A stretch of DNA of 64,000 nt from BOG-224 sp963783505. GTDB taxonomy: Bacteria > Acidobacteriota > Terriglobia > Bryobacterales > Bryobacteraceae. The position numbers and the translations under genes are program-made. The stretch lies in contig CAWAOP010000041.1 of NCBI GenBank assembly GCA_963783505.1, positions 325,545 to 389,544 on the forward strand. The letters run 5' to 3'. Below the pieces are notes generated by a model. That model made no database searches and had not been told where the DNA came from. It saw nothing but the letters and a program-made list of their open reading frames with translations. Positions 27,531-35,970 of this stretch are shown piece after piece. Each line of letters starts with the position of its first letter. Positions within the stretch are counted from its first letter, which is position 1.

Positions 27531-27547
27531 AATTGCCTCCGATCATT

Positions 27548-28234
27548 TCACCAACTATTGACCACCCACTGCCCGCCGGACCCTGGTATCATGCTGAACT
27601 CGACGGTGGTCGTCGTTCCATCCGGAGCGACATATGGCGACTGGTAAACTCTCAGATCGCTCTGTGATTTGATCAGCACCCCGGCCTGGAGGATCGAAGC
27701 AAGCACGCTCAGTCCTTGCTGGCCAAAAGAGCTCATGGCCGTCGTGAACTTGTCCGATGGAACTACGAAATTGATTGCCGCGTTGGTGTTACCGGCCGCC
27801 AGGTTCTGAGCCAATGCAGCAATGGACAGCGCGGCGGCGTTGGCTGGCTGAAAGAACACGCTCACTGCAGGGGACTTCACCCTCAGGAGGTCGCCTCGAA
27901 ACGCTGCCGAGACCTCAAGCTGGATCTGAGCAGCCGATGCCGAGCTTAGAGTCACAACGGCTGTAAAGACCAAGTCCCCGGCGGACGCATCCCCGTTCAG
28001 CCCATCGTCGTGCATCGCCCCGAGAATAGTGCTCGTGCCGTCCCCATTCAACTGAATCAGGTTTACGCTCGCCGGTGTCAGCGTCGGATCGGTAATCGAG
28101 GCCGTCACGGTAATTGGCGTCGGCGTCCCGATCACCGCTGTCATTGGAGACGCGCGTACCATTCCGATGGCTGGGGCCCCAAACAACTGCCCGGCAAACG
28201 TCCCGAGCATCAACGAAAAGCCGATAGCCTTCAT
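27548..28234 (-). CDS. secreted protein with choice-of-anchor-X type domain
   Basis: The product is 228 residues from the ATG preceded by AAGGAGG, which decides against the longer upstream frame. A signal peptide ends around residue 20. Residues 25-115 carry a bacterial Ig-like module with TPITVTASITDPTL and HDDGLNGDASAGDLVFT, the pattern of choice-of-anchor X proteins. The rest is alanine-rich and without recognisable motifs. It is the first gene of a three-gene minus-strand operon, 17 bases before the phospholipase-like gene. No enzymatic role is evident. Confidence 0.65.
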   Translation of the reverse strand: MKAIGFSLMLGTFAGQLFGAPAIGMVRASPMTAVIGTPTPITVTASITDPTLTPASVNLIQLNGDGTSTILGAMHDDGLNGDASAGDLVFTAVVTLSSASAAQIQLEVSAAFRGDLLRVKSPAVSVFFQPANAAALSIAALAQNLAAGNTNAAINFVVPSDKFTTAMSSFGQQGLSVLASILQAGVLIKSQSDLRVYQSPYVAPDGTTTTVEFSMIPGSGGQWVVNSW

Positions 28235-28911
28235 ACCAACCTCCTTACCCCGCGGCTCGGCCCCACGGGTGCGCTCCATTTTCATGCCCCCGAGGCCTCG
28301 CGGGTCAAGCTTGGTGCAATTCTATCCCAGTTCTCAGATATTAGTGCTGTTTTTTCCGTTTTATGTGTCGTCTCGCAGGTCGCCTTGAAAGCCCGCGGCG
28401 GAAAGCAGGCTCAACGGGCAGCAACTTCGTCTCTTACGCTCCAGTTGAGTCACACCCCAATTCCGATTGATTGCATTGACCTTAGCCGAAGGTCTTCGAT
28501 CAGTCAGGCGTACTCTGGAACCGGAGGGAGCGTCAGTCAGTGAGAACCCAAAACCAGCGGCCGCCTGGCCCCCGCGCCATCGATATCGCCAGTCCGAGGG
28601 CGCGCCACGTGAAAATCGTCCCCTTGCCTGCCCCAACCAACCCGAACCCCCTGGGGATACCAAACGAACCCAGGAAGTTATTGAAAACAAAGGAACCGCC
28701 CAAAAAGGAAATCGGCGGCGGACACCGGCAGGGCGCCTTCACTGCCTCACGGGGCGCCCTCTGTGCCCCGTTCGGAACGGAGCCGCGGCGACCCGCCAAA
28801 GGTAATGAGGACGCCCGTTCTGTGTATTACACCCCACCGAATTCGTCGCAGCTTGCGACCATTTCCTGGGCGTGCGCCGTTACTCGACCGTGGAGTACGC
28901 CTCCGGCGTGC
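28235..28911. other. intergenic region without a recognised gene
   Basis: Several overlapping open frames exist on both strands, but none has a ribosome site, family similarity or a consistent codon pattern. A proline-rich plus-strand frame (28540 on) and a glycine/phenylalanine-rich minus-strand frame (28533-28799) mirror each other and are probably both non-coding. The promoter of the secreted-protein operon should lie close to 28250-28350. Confidence 0.5.
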
Positions 28912-29078
28912 CATGCCTGCGTCCATGCAGGCATGTCCGCACAAGCGGCGCCGGATCCGCGGATGCCGCTTGGAAAAGCGGCATGGCGCGCCGGTTTGGT
29001 TGCGGCTATGCTGCTCTGTGGGGCGGCCATTCCTGGCTGCGTATCGGCCTTCCGGCCGATACACCGGCCGCAGGCCGG
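28912..29078. repeat. cluster of perfect hairpins
   Basis: CATGCCTGC/GCAGGCATG (28912-28935), GTATCGGCC/GGCCGATAC around TTCC (29041-29062) and CCGGCC/GGCCGG (29064-29078) are perfect inverted repeats. The last two resemble the 3' half of the REP-like element at 16529. They lie downstream of the minus-strand fusion gene ending at 29200. Confidence 0.6.
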
Positions 29079-29199
29079 CGTGGCGGCGTCTTCAATGGAG
29101 CTGTGCAAGACGCGGGCCGAGCCCGTGCGTATTCTGGATGCCGCCCTTCACCAACTCAACGCCGCGCGCCGCAACAGGCCCTCGAAATCGGGGCCTACT

Positions 29200-32100
29200 C
29201 TATCTGCTCCAGTCACACAGTGACTCGACGTAAGCGGCCGAGCCGTCGCGCAGCCAGCCGTCGAGTTGAGCTACTTCTTTGAGTTGCTGGCCGCGCATTC
29301 TCGAGACAAGCGCGTAGCGGCAGGTCCACTCGGGCAGCGCGGTCATATCGCCCCAGAGTTTTTCGAACTGGGCCACTGGGAATACGTCTTCGTGGCCTTT
29401 GCCCCAACGCTTCTTCACGTCTTTCAATGTGATGTAAGTGGGCACGCGGGAAGAGAGCGTCCGGATGGCGGCGGAGACTTTCGCGGAATCCGCAAGGTCA
29501 TCCGCCGTAAGGCCGAACAGGTTTAGAAGTTGCGCAATATCGATCCAATACGTGGCGCTGTTGTAGTAGGAGAGGCGCGACTCGATCTCTTCCGTGGGAA
29601 GCGCCAGGCCCTCTACCAGACGCAGCCGGCCGTCCACGGAAGCCAGCCCCCCGCCGCGATCCTCGATCTGACGCCGGATCGCTTCGGTGGTCATCGCCGC
29701 GCCGCTCTCGATGTGCCAGCCCAGCAGGCCGGCGTCCAGGTTCGCTCCCGTGGTATCGATGTTGTGCACCATCAGGTACTTCAATCGCGGACGCTCCGCC
29801 AGCAGCGCGGCCAGCGTTCCGTTGCGCAAAAGGTTCGGGATTTCGTACCAGTGGCCCACGGGATGAAGACACTGCGAGGGAAGATTGTCCCGGTAGTCGC
29901 TGCCTTCGCCGGTCTGCTTGGCCCACGCGATCAATGTGGCGTGGAGACTTTCGCGGACTTTCTGTTTCTGCTCGTCGAGCGTCTGCTGCGCGGTCTCTTC
30001 CCAGGCGAAACGCAAATCGCGCTCCATCGGAATCATTCTCAGGCCGATAGCGGCGCCCGGCGAAAGGCGCAACGGGCCGGGATAACCGCAATTCGCCTCG
30101 TCGCGGAGATAGCTCTCCATCGCGGCGTTCGTGAGGTAGCTCGTGGTAATGACGTGGAGCGGCAATACCCCCGCTTCGCGGCCGGTTCTCAGGCTCTTGG
30201 CGAGATGGACTTCGACGAAGCTCCGCCGCCGCCCGCCCAAACGGCAGAACGGGTTGAGCGCTTTGACGACTCCGGCGCCCGAGGTCCAGCGGCTGCCGGC
30301 CCCTCCGGCCATCGAGACGACCGCGACCTCTCCGGCGGCCAGCGCCGTCATGCCCTTCGCGCGGTAATCCCGCAACGCCTTTTCGGTGGCCTCGAACAGT
30401 TCGCCCGGCGCCGGATCTTCGATCTTGGTGCTGGCCGGCAGGCGGTTCTGCGCCATGCCGATGCGGCCCGCACGGAGGTCGGTTTGAATGCGCTCGTGGT
30501 GGACCGCGTCGAAGCCGTACTCCTCGAGCAGCCGCTCGAGGCTCTGCTGGCGTCCCGCGCCATCCGAGTGTTGACGGGGCAGCATCCGCTCGAACAGGCG
30601 CTCGGCCATGCCGCCGAACTCCGGGACGTGGCGGCAAGCCGAGCCGAACCGGTCGAGCTCCGCGCGCCTCCCCGCGGAAAGCAACCGCGCCTCCGCCCGG
30701 AGCAGCGCGGGGACCGTCACCGTGTAGTATTCGGGGGGCAGCAGCGCGCTTTCGCCCTCAAGCAAGCGCGCGTACGTGCCGCGCTCGTTGATGGTGAAGT
30801 TGTAGACCACCGGGTCCATGGCGAACGGCACGGCGTATTCCATGCGGCGTTTGGTCTCGCCCATGATGGCTGCCATGCGGTCTTGAGCGGCGGGCTTGGC
30901 CTGAGGCGAAAACAGAAAGCCCATGCCGCCGCCGGACATGCCTCCGAGCATCCAGAAGCCCCAGAAGTCGTCGCCCATGGCCGCCCCGGCGCGCTCGATC
31001 AAGGTGTCTGCGTACAGGTTGCCGGCCCAGGGGATGATGGTTTGAATCGGCCCGTGGAAATTTCGATCGGTCGCCGATCCGATCGCGCGGATATCTCCTC
31101 GGCGGAGGTCCGCCATGATCTCGTCCAGAATCCCGATGGCTTCGCCGCGCGCTTTCCATTCGGCTACGGAGCGCAGCAGGTACTTCTCGGTCACCATTTC
31201 GAGAATCGGCCCGACGTCCTGGGCCATGCCGCCATGCACCAGCACCAGGCTTTCCTGGAGACGTTCGCGAACGGACGGCGGGACTTCCTCCAAGGTGAAG
31301 ACTTTGTGTCCCGGAAGCAGCCGTCCGCGGCTGATGCCGAACTCCGGGTCGCCTTCGGCCGCGAGCATTCCATGGATGAGCTTGATGCCGGGCCAGACGC
31401 CGCCCGAATCCTGCCATCCGCCGCCGGAACCGCCGAGCCACTCGCCGAGGATCGCGCGCGCGGCCACCAGTCGCCGGTCGCTCTCTTCCAGGCCCCCCGC
31501 AAGCGAGCGGATTTGTCCCGTGGCCCTCATGCAGGCCGAAATCAGGCAGGCGAGCAGGTTCGTGGAGACCGCCAGGCGCGAGCCCTTCGGAATGTCGTTC
31601 ACTTTGCTGACGATTTCGATTCCGTGGCCGGGACGGCCGGTCAGCCGCATCAGCAGGTCCGCGAGCGGGCGCGTGGATCCCTCCATACCCGGAGGTACGA
31701 TCCCCGAAGCGATGACTGCCGCTTTGAGCAGCCCCAGATAGTCGCGCGCGAAATCGAACACCTCCGCGATGGTGGAGATTTCGGCGGTAGCCTGCAGGTC
31801 CACGCTGGCAAGCCGCAGCACGGGCTGATCGATGACGCGGAAATACGCTTCCACCGGCGGCCGCGGCGCGCCGTTCGCCGAGCCCCGCACGCCGAGATCG
31901 ATGGAGATATTCAATACGCGGGCGCCTTCCGGAAAGTCCATTCCCAGGAAAAAAATGTCGCTCCAGCCGCTGTGCGTCAGGTCCATTCGCACCGGCGTGG
32001 CTTCGGCGAGGATCGGGTAGAGAAACTCCCCGGTGGGGCGCGCCAGCAACTCGGGGCGGATCCGCAAAGGGTAGTCGGAAGGATCTCCCGCGCGGAACAT

Positions 32101-32532
32101 CCACTGATTGCCGCGCACGCTGCGCACGCTGCGCCGCACCTGGTCCGCAAGCGTCTGAAAGCCCAGCGCGCGGTAACCGGCCGCCAGCGCGCTGGATATG
32201 GCGGCGCTGGGACCGTTGCGGGCCTGGACCTTCAGGAAATCGTCCAGCGCCTCCTGAAAACGGCGATGGAGCAGGCACATGTAGCCGGAGTAGGGAATGG
32301 CGCCCGGCGTATCGGTCTCCGCGCGGCGTGGAATATGGAAGCGGTGAATTGCGTAAAGGAAGAACAGCGCGCGAACGCGTTCGTAGAGGTTGTCGCTGGA
32401 GCGGCGGAAGCGGTCCAGCGCGTGGCACTCTTCGAGCAAACGAGAGAGGCTGGCGTTCTCGCAGAACGAATCCAGGGAGCGGTCCCGCAACTCCGCCTCC
32501 GTCGCCGTGATAACGCGAATGAGTTCGCTCAC
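29200..32532 (-). CDS. GHMP sugar kinase / UDP-sugar pyrophosphorylase fusion
   Basis: I start at the GTG that overlaps the stop of the GalU-like gene, giving 1110 residues; the open frame continues upstream only as a shadow. Residues 1-150 are helical and unassigned. Residues 180-560 resemble fucokinase-type GHMP kinases: RMDLTHSGWSDIF near 186, GGSGGGWQDSGG near 369, GGMSGGGMGFLF near 532. Residues 700-1110 resemble UDPGP nucleotidyltransferases: VVSMAGGAGSRW near 732 and MVHNIDTTGANLD near 920. It would phosphorylate a free sugar and convert the sugar-1-phosphate to a nucleotide sugar; the sugar is unknown. The domain order is the reverse of the known FKP bifunctional enzyme. Confidence 0.8.
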   Translation of the reverse strand: MSELIRVITATEAELRDRSLDSFCENASLSRLLEECHALDRFRRSSDNLYERVRALFFLYAIHRFHIPRRAETDTPGAIPYSGYMCLLHRRFQEALDDFLKVQARNGPSAAISSALAAGYRALGFQTLADQVRRSVRSVRGNQWMFRAGDPSDYPLRIRPELLARPTGEFLYPILAEATPVRMDLTHSGWSDIFFLGMDFPEGARVLNISIDLGVRGSANGAPRPPVEAYFRVIDQPVLRLASVDLQATAEISTIAEVFDFARDYLGLLKAAVIASGIVPPGMEGSTRPLADLLMRLTGRPGHGIEIVSKVNDIPKGSRLAVSTNLLACLISACMRATGQIRSLAGGLEESDRRLVAARAILGEWLGGSGGGWQDSGGVWPGIKLIHGMLAAEGDPEFGISRGRLLPGHKVFTLEEVPPSVRERLQESLVLVHGGMAQDVGPILEMVTEKYLLRSVAEWKARGEAIGILDEIMADLRRGDIRAIGSATDRNFHGPIQTIIPWAGNLYADTLIERAGAAMGDDFWGFWMLGGMSGGGMGFLFSPQAKPAAQDRMAAIMGETKRRMEYAVPFAMDPVVYNFTINERGTYARLLEGESALLPPEYYTVTVPALLRAEARLLSAGRRAELDRFGSACRHVPEFGGMAERLFERMLPRQHSDGAGRQQSLERLLEEYGFDAVHHERIQTDLRAGRIGMAQNRLPASTKIEDPAPGELFEATEKALRDYRAKGMTALAAGEVAVVSMAGGAGSRWTSGAGVVKALNPFCRLGGRRRSFVEVHLAKSLRTGREAGVLPLHVITTSYLTNAAMESYLRDEANCGYPGPLRLSPGAAIGLRMIPMERDLRFAWEETAQQTLDEQKQKVRESLHATLIAWAKQTGEGSDYRDNLPSQCLHPVGHWYEIPNLLRNGTLAALLAERPRLKYLMVHNIDTTGANLDAGLLGWHIESGAAMTTEAIRRQIEDRGGGLASVDGRLRLVEGLALPTEEIESRLSYYNSATYWIDIAQLLNLFGLTADDLADSAKVSAAIRTLSSRVPTYITLKDVKKRWGKGHEDVFPVAQFEKLWGDMTALPEWTCRYALVSRMRGQQLKEVAQLDGWLRDGSAAYVESLCDWSR

Positions 32533-33395
32533 TTCGGACTCCCGGCTAATCCGGACGACTCTCGCACGGCGAGCGCTTCCACCAGCAGCGTCAGAATCTC
32601 CGCCTGGTCCGGTCCGCTGAGCGCCAAAGCGAACTGGGCAAGAAACAGACCATACCGTTGGCCGAGATCGTACCGGCGGTCGCTCTCTTCCACAGCCAGG
32701 TACTGAGAGCGGCGCGCCAACTCGGCCAGAGCCGGAGTGAGTAAGATCGGGCCCTCGGGGCTCTTCGCGATCCGCTCGCCAAGCAGGTCCATGACGAATG
32801 GAGTGAGAACGTGCATACCGAACAGACACAGGTAATATCCGGCGCGCAATCCGGGAGTCACCAGGCGCTGCTCGGCCTCGGTGGGCGTGGGCTTTTCGAT
32901 GACCGTTTCGACGCGATACAGTCCCTGCCGGCCGGCGACGCGGCTGCCTGCCAGTGCGCCGAATCGCGGGAGGTGACGCTCGGGCGTCACGCGCACCGCC
33001 GATACGGCGCACTCTTCGGCTTCCGCCAATTTCGTCAGACGGCGCGCGCAACCGCCAGGGCCCGAGCTCACGGCAAGATGGTCCCCGACCAAGTGCAGGA
33101 AGGGTTCGTTGCCCACGGCTTCGCGGGCGCACCAGATGGCGTGTCCATAACCGCGCGGATGCGATTGCCGCAGGAAGCGCACGCGGCTGAGATGCCGGCT
33201 CACCGCCTGCGCGTATCGAGACTCGTCCCCCGGGAAGACCACCACGAAGACCTCGTCGATATCGGCTTCGAGGGCCTGTTCGACCAGGATGCCGAGAACG
33301 GATTTTTCTTCCCCGTCGCGGTCCACGAGCGTTTGCAGCGGAAGCGCCCGCTGTTTTTCGCTCGCGGCCGTAATCACCGCCTTCTTGATTTTCAT
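32529..33395 (-). CDS. GalU-like sugar-1-phosphate nucleotidyltransferase
   Basis: The 288-residue protein resembles UTP-glucose-1-phosphate uridylyltransferase: KKAVITAASEKQRALPL at the N terminus, VEQALEADIDEVFVVVFPG, GYGHAIWCAREAVG, FLHLVGDHL (in place of the usual LLGD), VEKP and GMHVLTPFVMDLL. The first loop is odd: GalU proteins have GxGTRxLP, and here the glycines are replaced by ASEKQRALP, so activity or nucleotide preference may differ. It overlaps the kinase/pyrophosphorylase fusion by 4 bases (GTGA). A group II intron ends close upstream of the ATG, which lacks a clear ribosome site. Confidence 0.8.
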   Translation of the reverse strand: MKIKKAVITAASEKQRALPLQTLVDRDGEEKSVLGILVEQALEADIDEVFVVVFPGDESRYAQAVSRHLSRVRFLRQSHPRGYGHAIWCAREAVGNEPFLHLVGDHLAVSSGPGGCARRLTKLAEAEECAVSAVRVTPERHLPRFGALAGSRVAGRQGLYRVETVIEKPTPTEAEQRLVTPGLRAGYYLCLFGMHVLTPFVMDLLGERIAKSPEGPILLTPALAELARRSQYLAVEESDRRYDLGQRYGLFLAQFALALSGPDQAEILTLLVEALAVRESSGLAGSPK

Positions 33396-33414
33396 TGGTA
33401 GATTATGGCGCGGT

Positions 33415-34192
33415 TCCAGCGTTACCGCTGGCCCGTTTCCATCAACCCCCTTTCAAACCGTACGTGCGGTTTTCCCGCATACGGCTTAACGATGATCTTC
33501 TTGATGTGGCGTGCGTCCTGCCTGATCCCTTGCCCGATCCGGCCCTTCACCGGGGCGTCACTCCGGTTGTCACTACCTTCGCCGTAACCTGCCGGGTGGG
33601 GCCGAACTTGGCACACACCGATAGCCAGACAAACAAGTTGTCGCGCTTTTACAGAGGGGTTGTTGGCCGTTTCCGGCATGCCCTCACGCTTACCTCGTTG
33701 CCGACGTGACCAAAGCAGGGTCCCTTCCCTCCAGCGCGTTGTAATGCGCGCCTTCATCAGTAGTACGGACCCCTCGGACTCCCTCCTGGCTCCGCGCGAC
33801 TTCAGCCGTCCGGCCTTATACGCCCGGTCTTTGCCCGACAAGGCTGCCAGGTAGGGTCTCTCCTGTTCCGCATTGCTCTTTCCCAACGTGCCACCGCCTG
33901 AGACCCCGGAGAGGTCCAGCATCCCTTCCGGTCCGGAATGCTGTCTGTTGCCTTCGCCGTGACATGAGCGGCTCGGCCCTCCCGCACACCTTTCGGCTGA
34001 TAATTTGACGAGGCTGCAGCGTTCACCTGTTGTTGCGGCCCGCTGGTTTGCTCCCCTCTGTTTCAAGGGCTTTCGACACTCCGCTCGGCGCGGGCGGATT
34101 ACTCCGCTCGGCTGGAGTCTGCTACCGGGCGCTCCGGCGCTTACCCGGACAGGACTTTCACCTGCTAGAACAACGCGTCTTTCAGGACGCAC
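33415..34192 (-). mobile_element. group II intron lacking its reverse-transcriptase gene
   Basis: Read on the minus strand, the element starts with GTGCGTCCTG (34192 downward) and shows typical domain I segments such as GCAGGTGAAAGTCCTG. Later comes the beginning of an intron-encoded protein, MPETANNPSVKARQL. The frame then loses all similarity: no reverse-transcriptase or maturase domain follows. An intact-looking domain V lies at 33488-33455. The 3' boundary is uncertain; a CCAGCG/CGCTGG hairpin with a GTAA loop follows domain V. It sits immediately upstream of, and co-oriented with, the GalU-like gene. Confidence 0.8.
33455..33488 (-). ncRNA. group II intron domain V
   Basis: The 34-base hairpin has the AGC catalytic triad at its base, a TGCGG/CCGCA upper stem closed by a GAAA-type loop, and a two-base CG bulge on the 3' side. 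These are the defining features of domain V. All expected pairs are present, so the catalytic core element itself is not degraded. Confidence 0.82.
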
Positions 34193-34460
34193 CACGTAAA
34201 TAGTGTAGCGCCATGGTTGCGAACGCACCCAATCGGGGTGCGCCTGGCGGCTGGGCCCGCTAGCCGATCCTGCGCGCCCGCGCGAGCGACCCGCGTCGCC
34301 TCGGGAGCGGGTGCCTCCCGTGCCATGGTATTCCAGTGGGGCAGATGCCCGCGTTCTCGCGCGCGCAGTCAAGAATCCACCTCCCGACACCGTTGCTCAA
34401 AGAGGCGCAGCGTAAAGGACATTCAACTTCTATTTTGCGGTGAGAAAGGGTGTTGGCCCA
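34193..34460. other. intergenic region between intron and island promoter
   Basis: No gene is recognised. The 5' exon side of the intron (GCTACACTATTTACGTG on the minus strand) presumably belongs to the leader of the sugar-nucleotide operon, whose promoter I could not place. Confidence 0.4.
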
Positions 34461-34489
34461 TTGAAATAGGCGGGCGGCCATCGTATATT
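34461..34489 (+). promoter_or_regulatory. strong sigma-70-type promoter
   Basis: TTGAAA (34461-34466) and TATATT (34484-34489) are separated by exactly 17 bases. A GGAGGT ribosome site at 34512-34517 and a GTG start at 34523 follow. This is the closest match to the consensus in the window. Confidence 0.7.
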
Positions 34490-34522
34490 CAGGACAGGCC
34501 CACTGGCCCTTGGAGGTAACGC

Positions 34523-34825
34523 GTGTTCTACACCAGGCGATTTGGAGCACTGCTTACCGTCACGGCCCTTGTCACGTCTGGCCTCGTTGCGCTGTTGCTG
34601 AAGCCTTGGATCGAAACACTGCTTCGCGACCGAAGACCCTTACCTCTAATCGTCGCTGCTACGGTCATCGGCACTGTACTTGTCGCGCTTGGAGTGTATT
34701 GCGTGGTCTACCTTGGTCACCTTGCGCTGATTGAGGCCACCGGCAAGCCCGAGTTGCTACGAGTGCCTCAAGCGCAGATGGAAGACCAGACTGCTGGCGA
34801 GGCTGGAGGGCCGGGCGTCATCTGA
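34523..34825 (+). CDS. two-span membrane protein, possible N-terminal part of the HD protein
   Basis: The 100-residue product has two hydrophobic segments, FGALLTVTALVTSGLVALLL and IVAATVIGTVLVALGVYCVV, and then a polar tail. It starts with GTG after a perfect GGAGGT site and a strong promoter. The last 95 bases overlap the HD-domain frame, which lies one base forward. The overlap is unusually long, so this may be the membrane anchor of one larger protein joined by a +1 shift or split by an indel. No family is recognised. Confidence 0.65.
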   Translation: MFYTRRFGALLTVTALVTSGLVALLLKPWIETLLRDRRPLPLIVAATVIGTVLVALGVYCVVYLGHLALIEATGKPELLRVPQAQMEDQTAGEAGGPGVI

Positions 34826-35969
34826 AGACGTAGAAGGTTACGTTGATCGCCTTGCCGACATCCACGTCCGGCTCTCCATTCCGCGAACTGTCGAAGAGAC
34901 CTTTACCGAGCTCATCCACACCGAACGAACCGAAAAGCTAGCTTTGGAGAATGAGAAACAGGCGCTGCTTTCGAACCGCGACTTCGCCGGCATTGTCAAG
35001 GGTTTGGCCAACCGCTGGAGATCGAACGCGCTGGTTCCTATCCGGGAACCCCGTACCCTTGATGATCCCGTTCACGGATCCATCGAGCTGGATGAGAAGT
35101 TGGCGACAGTTCTCGGTCACCCGATGGTGCAGCGATTGAACCGAGTGAGGCAGCTATCGTTCAGCTACGCCCAATTCCCTTCTTCGACGCACTCACGCTT
35201 GTCGCACAGCTTAGGGGTGGCACGGAACGCGGAAGTAGCTCTGAGCAGGATCCTGGACGCTGGTGTCTATTACGTTCCTGGCGACACCAGCCCGCGGGAA
35301 ATGCCAGGTGAAATCATACGTAACCGCAGGGCACTGGTTCAGAAGGCCAAAATGGTCGCCCTTCTGCACGATCTTGGGCATGGGCCCTTCGGTCACGCAC
35401 TGGATAACTACGTCGGGTTCGCAAATGTCCAAAAGTCCAACCCGAATCCGGACAAGATGTACTCAGCACAGTACATCCGTAAATACCTAGCGCCGACGCT
35501 GATCCAGCTCGGATTGAACCCCGAGGAAATTGTTAGAATACTGGACCCGGCAGAACGGTTCAGCCTCACAGGCATCGAGCCCTTAATCGGTGATATTGTT
35601 GATTCCTCTCTGGATGTCGACCGGATGGACTACCTCGTCCGTGACGCACATATGACCGGCCTGACGATGGGCTTCACGAACGCAGATGCCCTACTTCGAT
35701 CGCTACGACCCGTGCTGGAAGCAGATTTGTACACCCTGGCCTTTGACGAAACGGCTGTTGGATATATGGAGCACTTCCTGTATGCGAGAGAAGCGATGTA
35801 TCGACACTGTTATGAGCACCCAAGAAAACGCGCCGCCGAGAGAATTTTTGAGCGCCTGATCCAGGATCTCGCCGAAGACGTTTCTCTTGGCGTAAGCCAG
35901 GATGACCTGTATGCGCTCACCGATGAAGAGATCCTGTGTGCGGTAACCACGTCAGGCGCGAAATTCTAG
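34731..35969 (+). CDS. HD-domain phosphohydrolase (dGTPase/SAMHD1-like)
   Basis: The frame encodes up to 412 residues; the only early start is a TTG at 34731, without a ribosome site. Residues 120-170 read PVHGSIELDE, QRLNRVRQLS and THSRLSHSLGV, as in SAMHD1-like enzymes. The metal-binding HD pair is in ALLHDLGHGPFGH near residue 212, and the last ligand Asp in SLDVDRMDYLVRDA near 295. Such enzymes hydrolyse dNTPs or related nucleotides. A charged helical stretch (about 30-95) precedes the domain. The preceding membrane protein and the following frame may be parts of the same gene. Confidence 0.75.
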   Translation: MRPPASPSCYECLKRRWKTRLLARLEGRASSEDVEGYVDRLADIHVRLSIPRTVEETFTELIHTERTEKLALENEKQALLSNRDFAGIVKGLANRWRSNALVPIREPRTLDDPVHGSIELDEKLATVLGHPMVQRLNRVRQLSFSYAQFPSSTHSRLSHSLGVARNAEVALSRILDAGVYYVPGDTSPREMPGEIIRNRRALVQKAKMVALLHDLGHGPFGHALDNYVGFANVQKSNPNPDKMYSAQYIRKYLAPTLIQLGLNPEEIVRILDPAERFSLTGIEPLIGDIVDSSLDVDRMDYLVRDAHMTGLTMGFTNADALLRSLRPVLEADLYTLAFDETAVGYMEHFLYAREAMYRHCYEHPRKRAAERIFERLIQDLAEDVSLGVSQDDLYALTDEEILCAVTTSGAKF

Positions 35970-35970
35970 A

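Noticed and set aside
28540..29223. A 227-codon proline-rich plus-strand frame
   Set aside because: It crosses three perfect hairpins, has no ribosome site or family, and mirrors a minus-strand frame.
29530..32706. A 1058-codon plus-strand open frame opposite the kinase/pyrophosphorylase gene
   Set aside because: The minus-strand gene has clear GHMP and UDPGP motifs; the plus frame is its shadow.
33422..34390. A 322-codon minus-strand protein
   Set aside because: The frame translates group II intron RNA domains, including domain V; only the first residues of a lost intron protein are meaningful.
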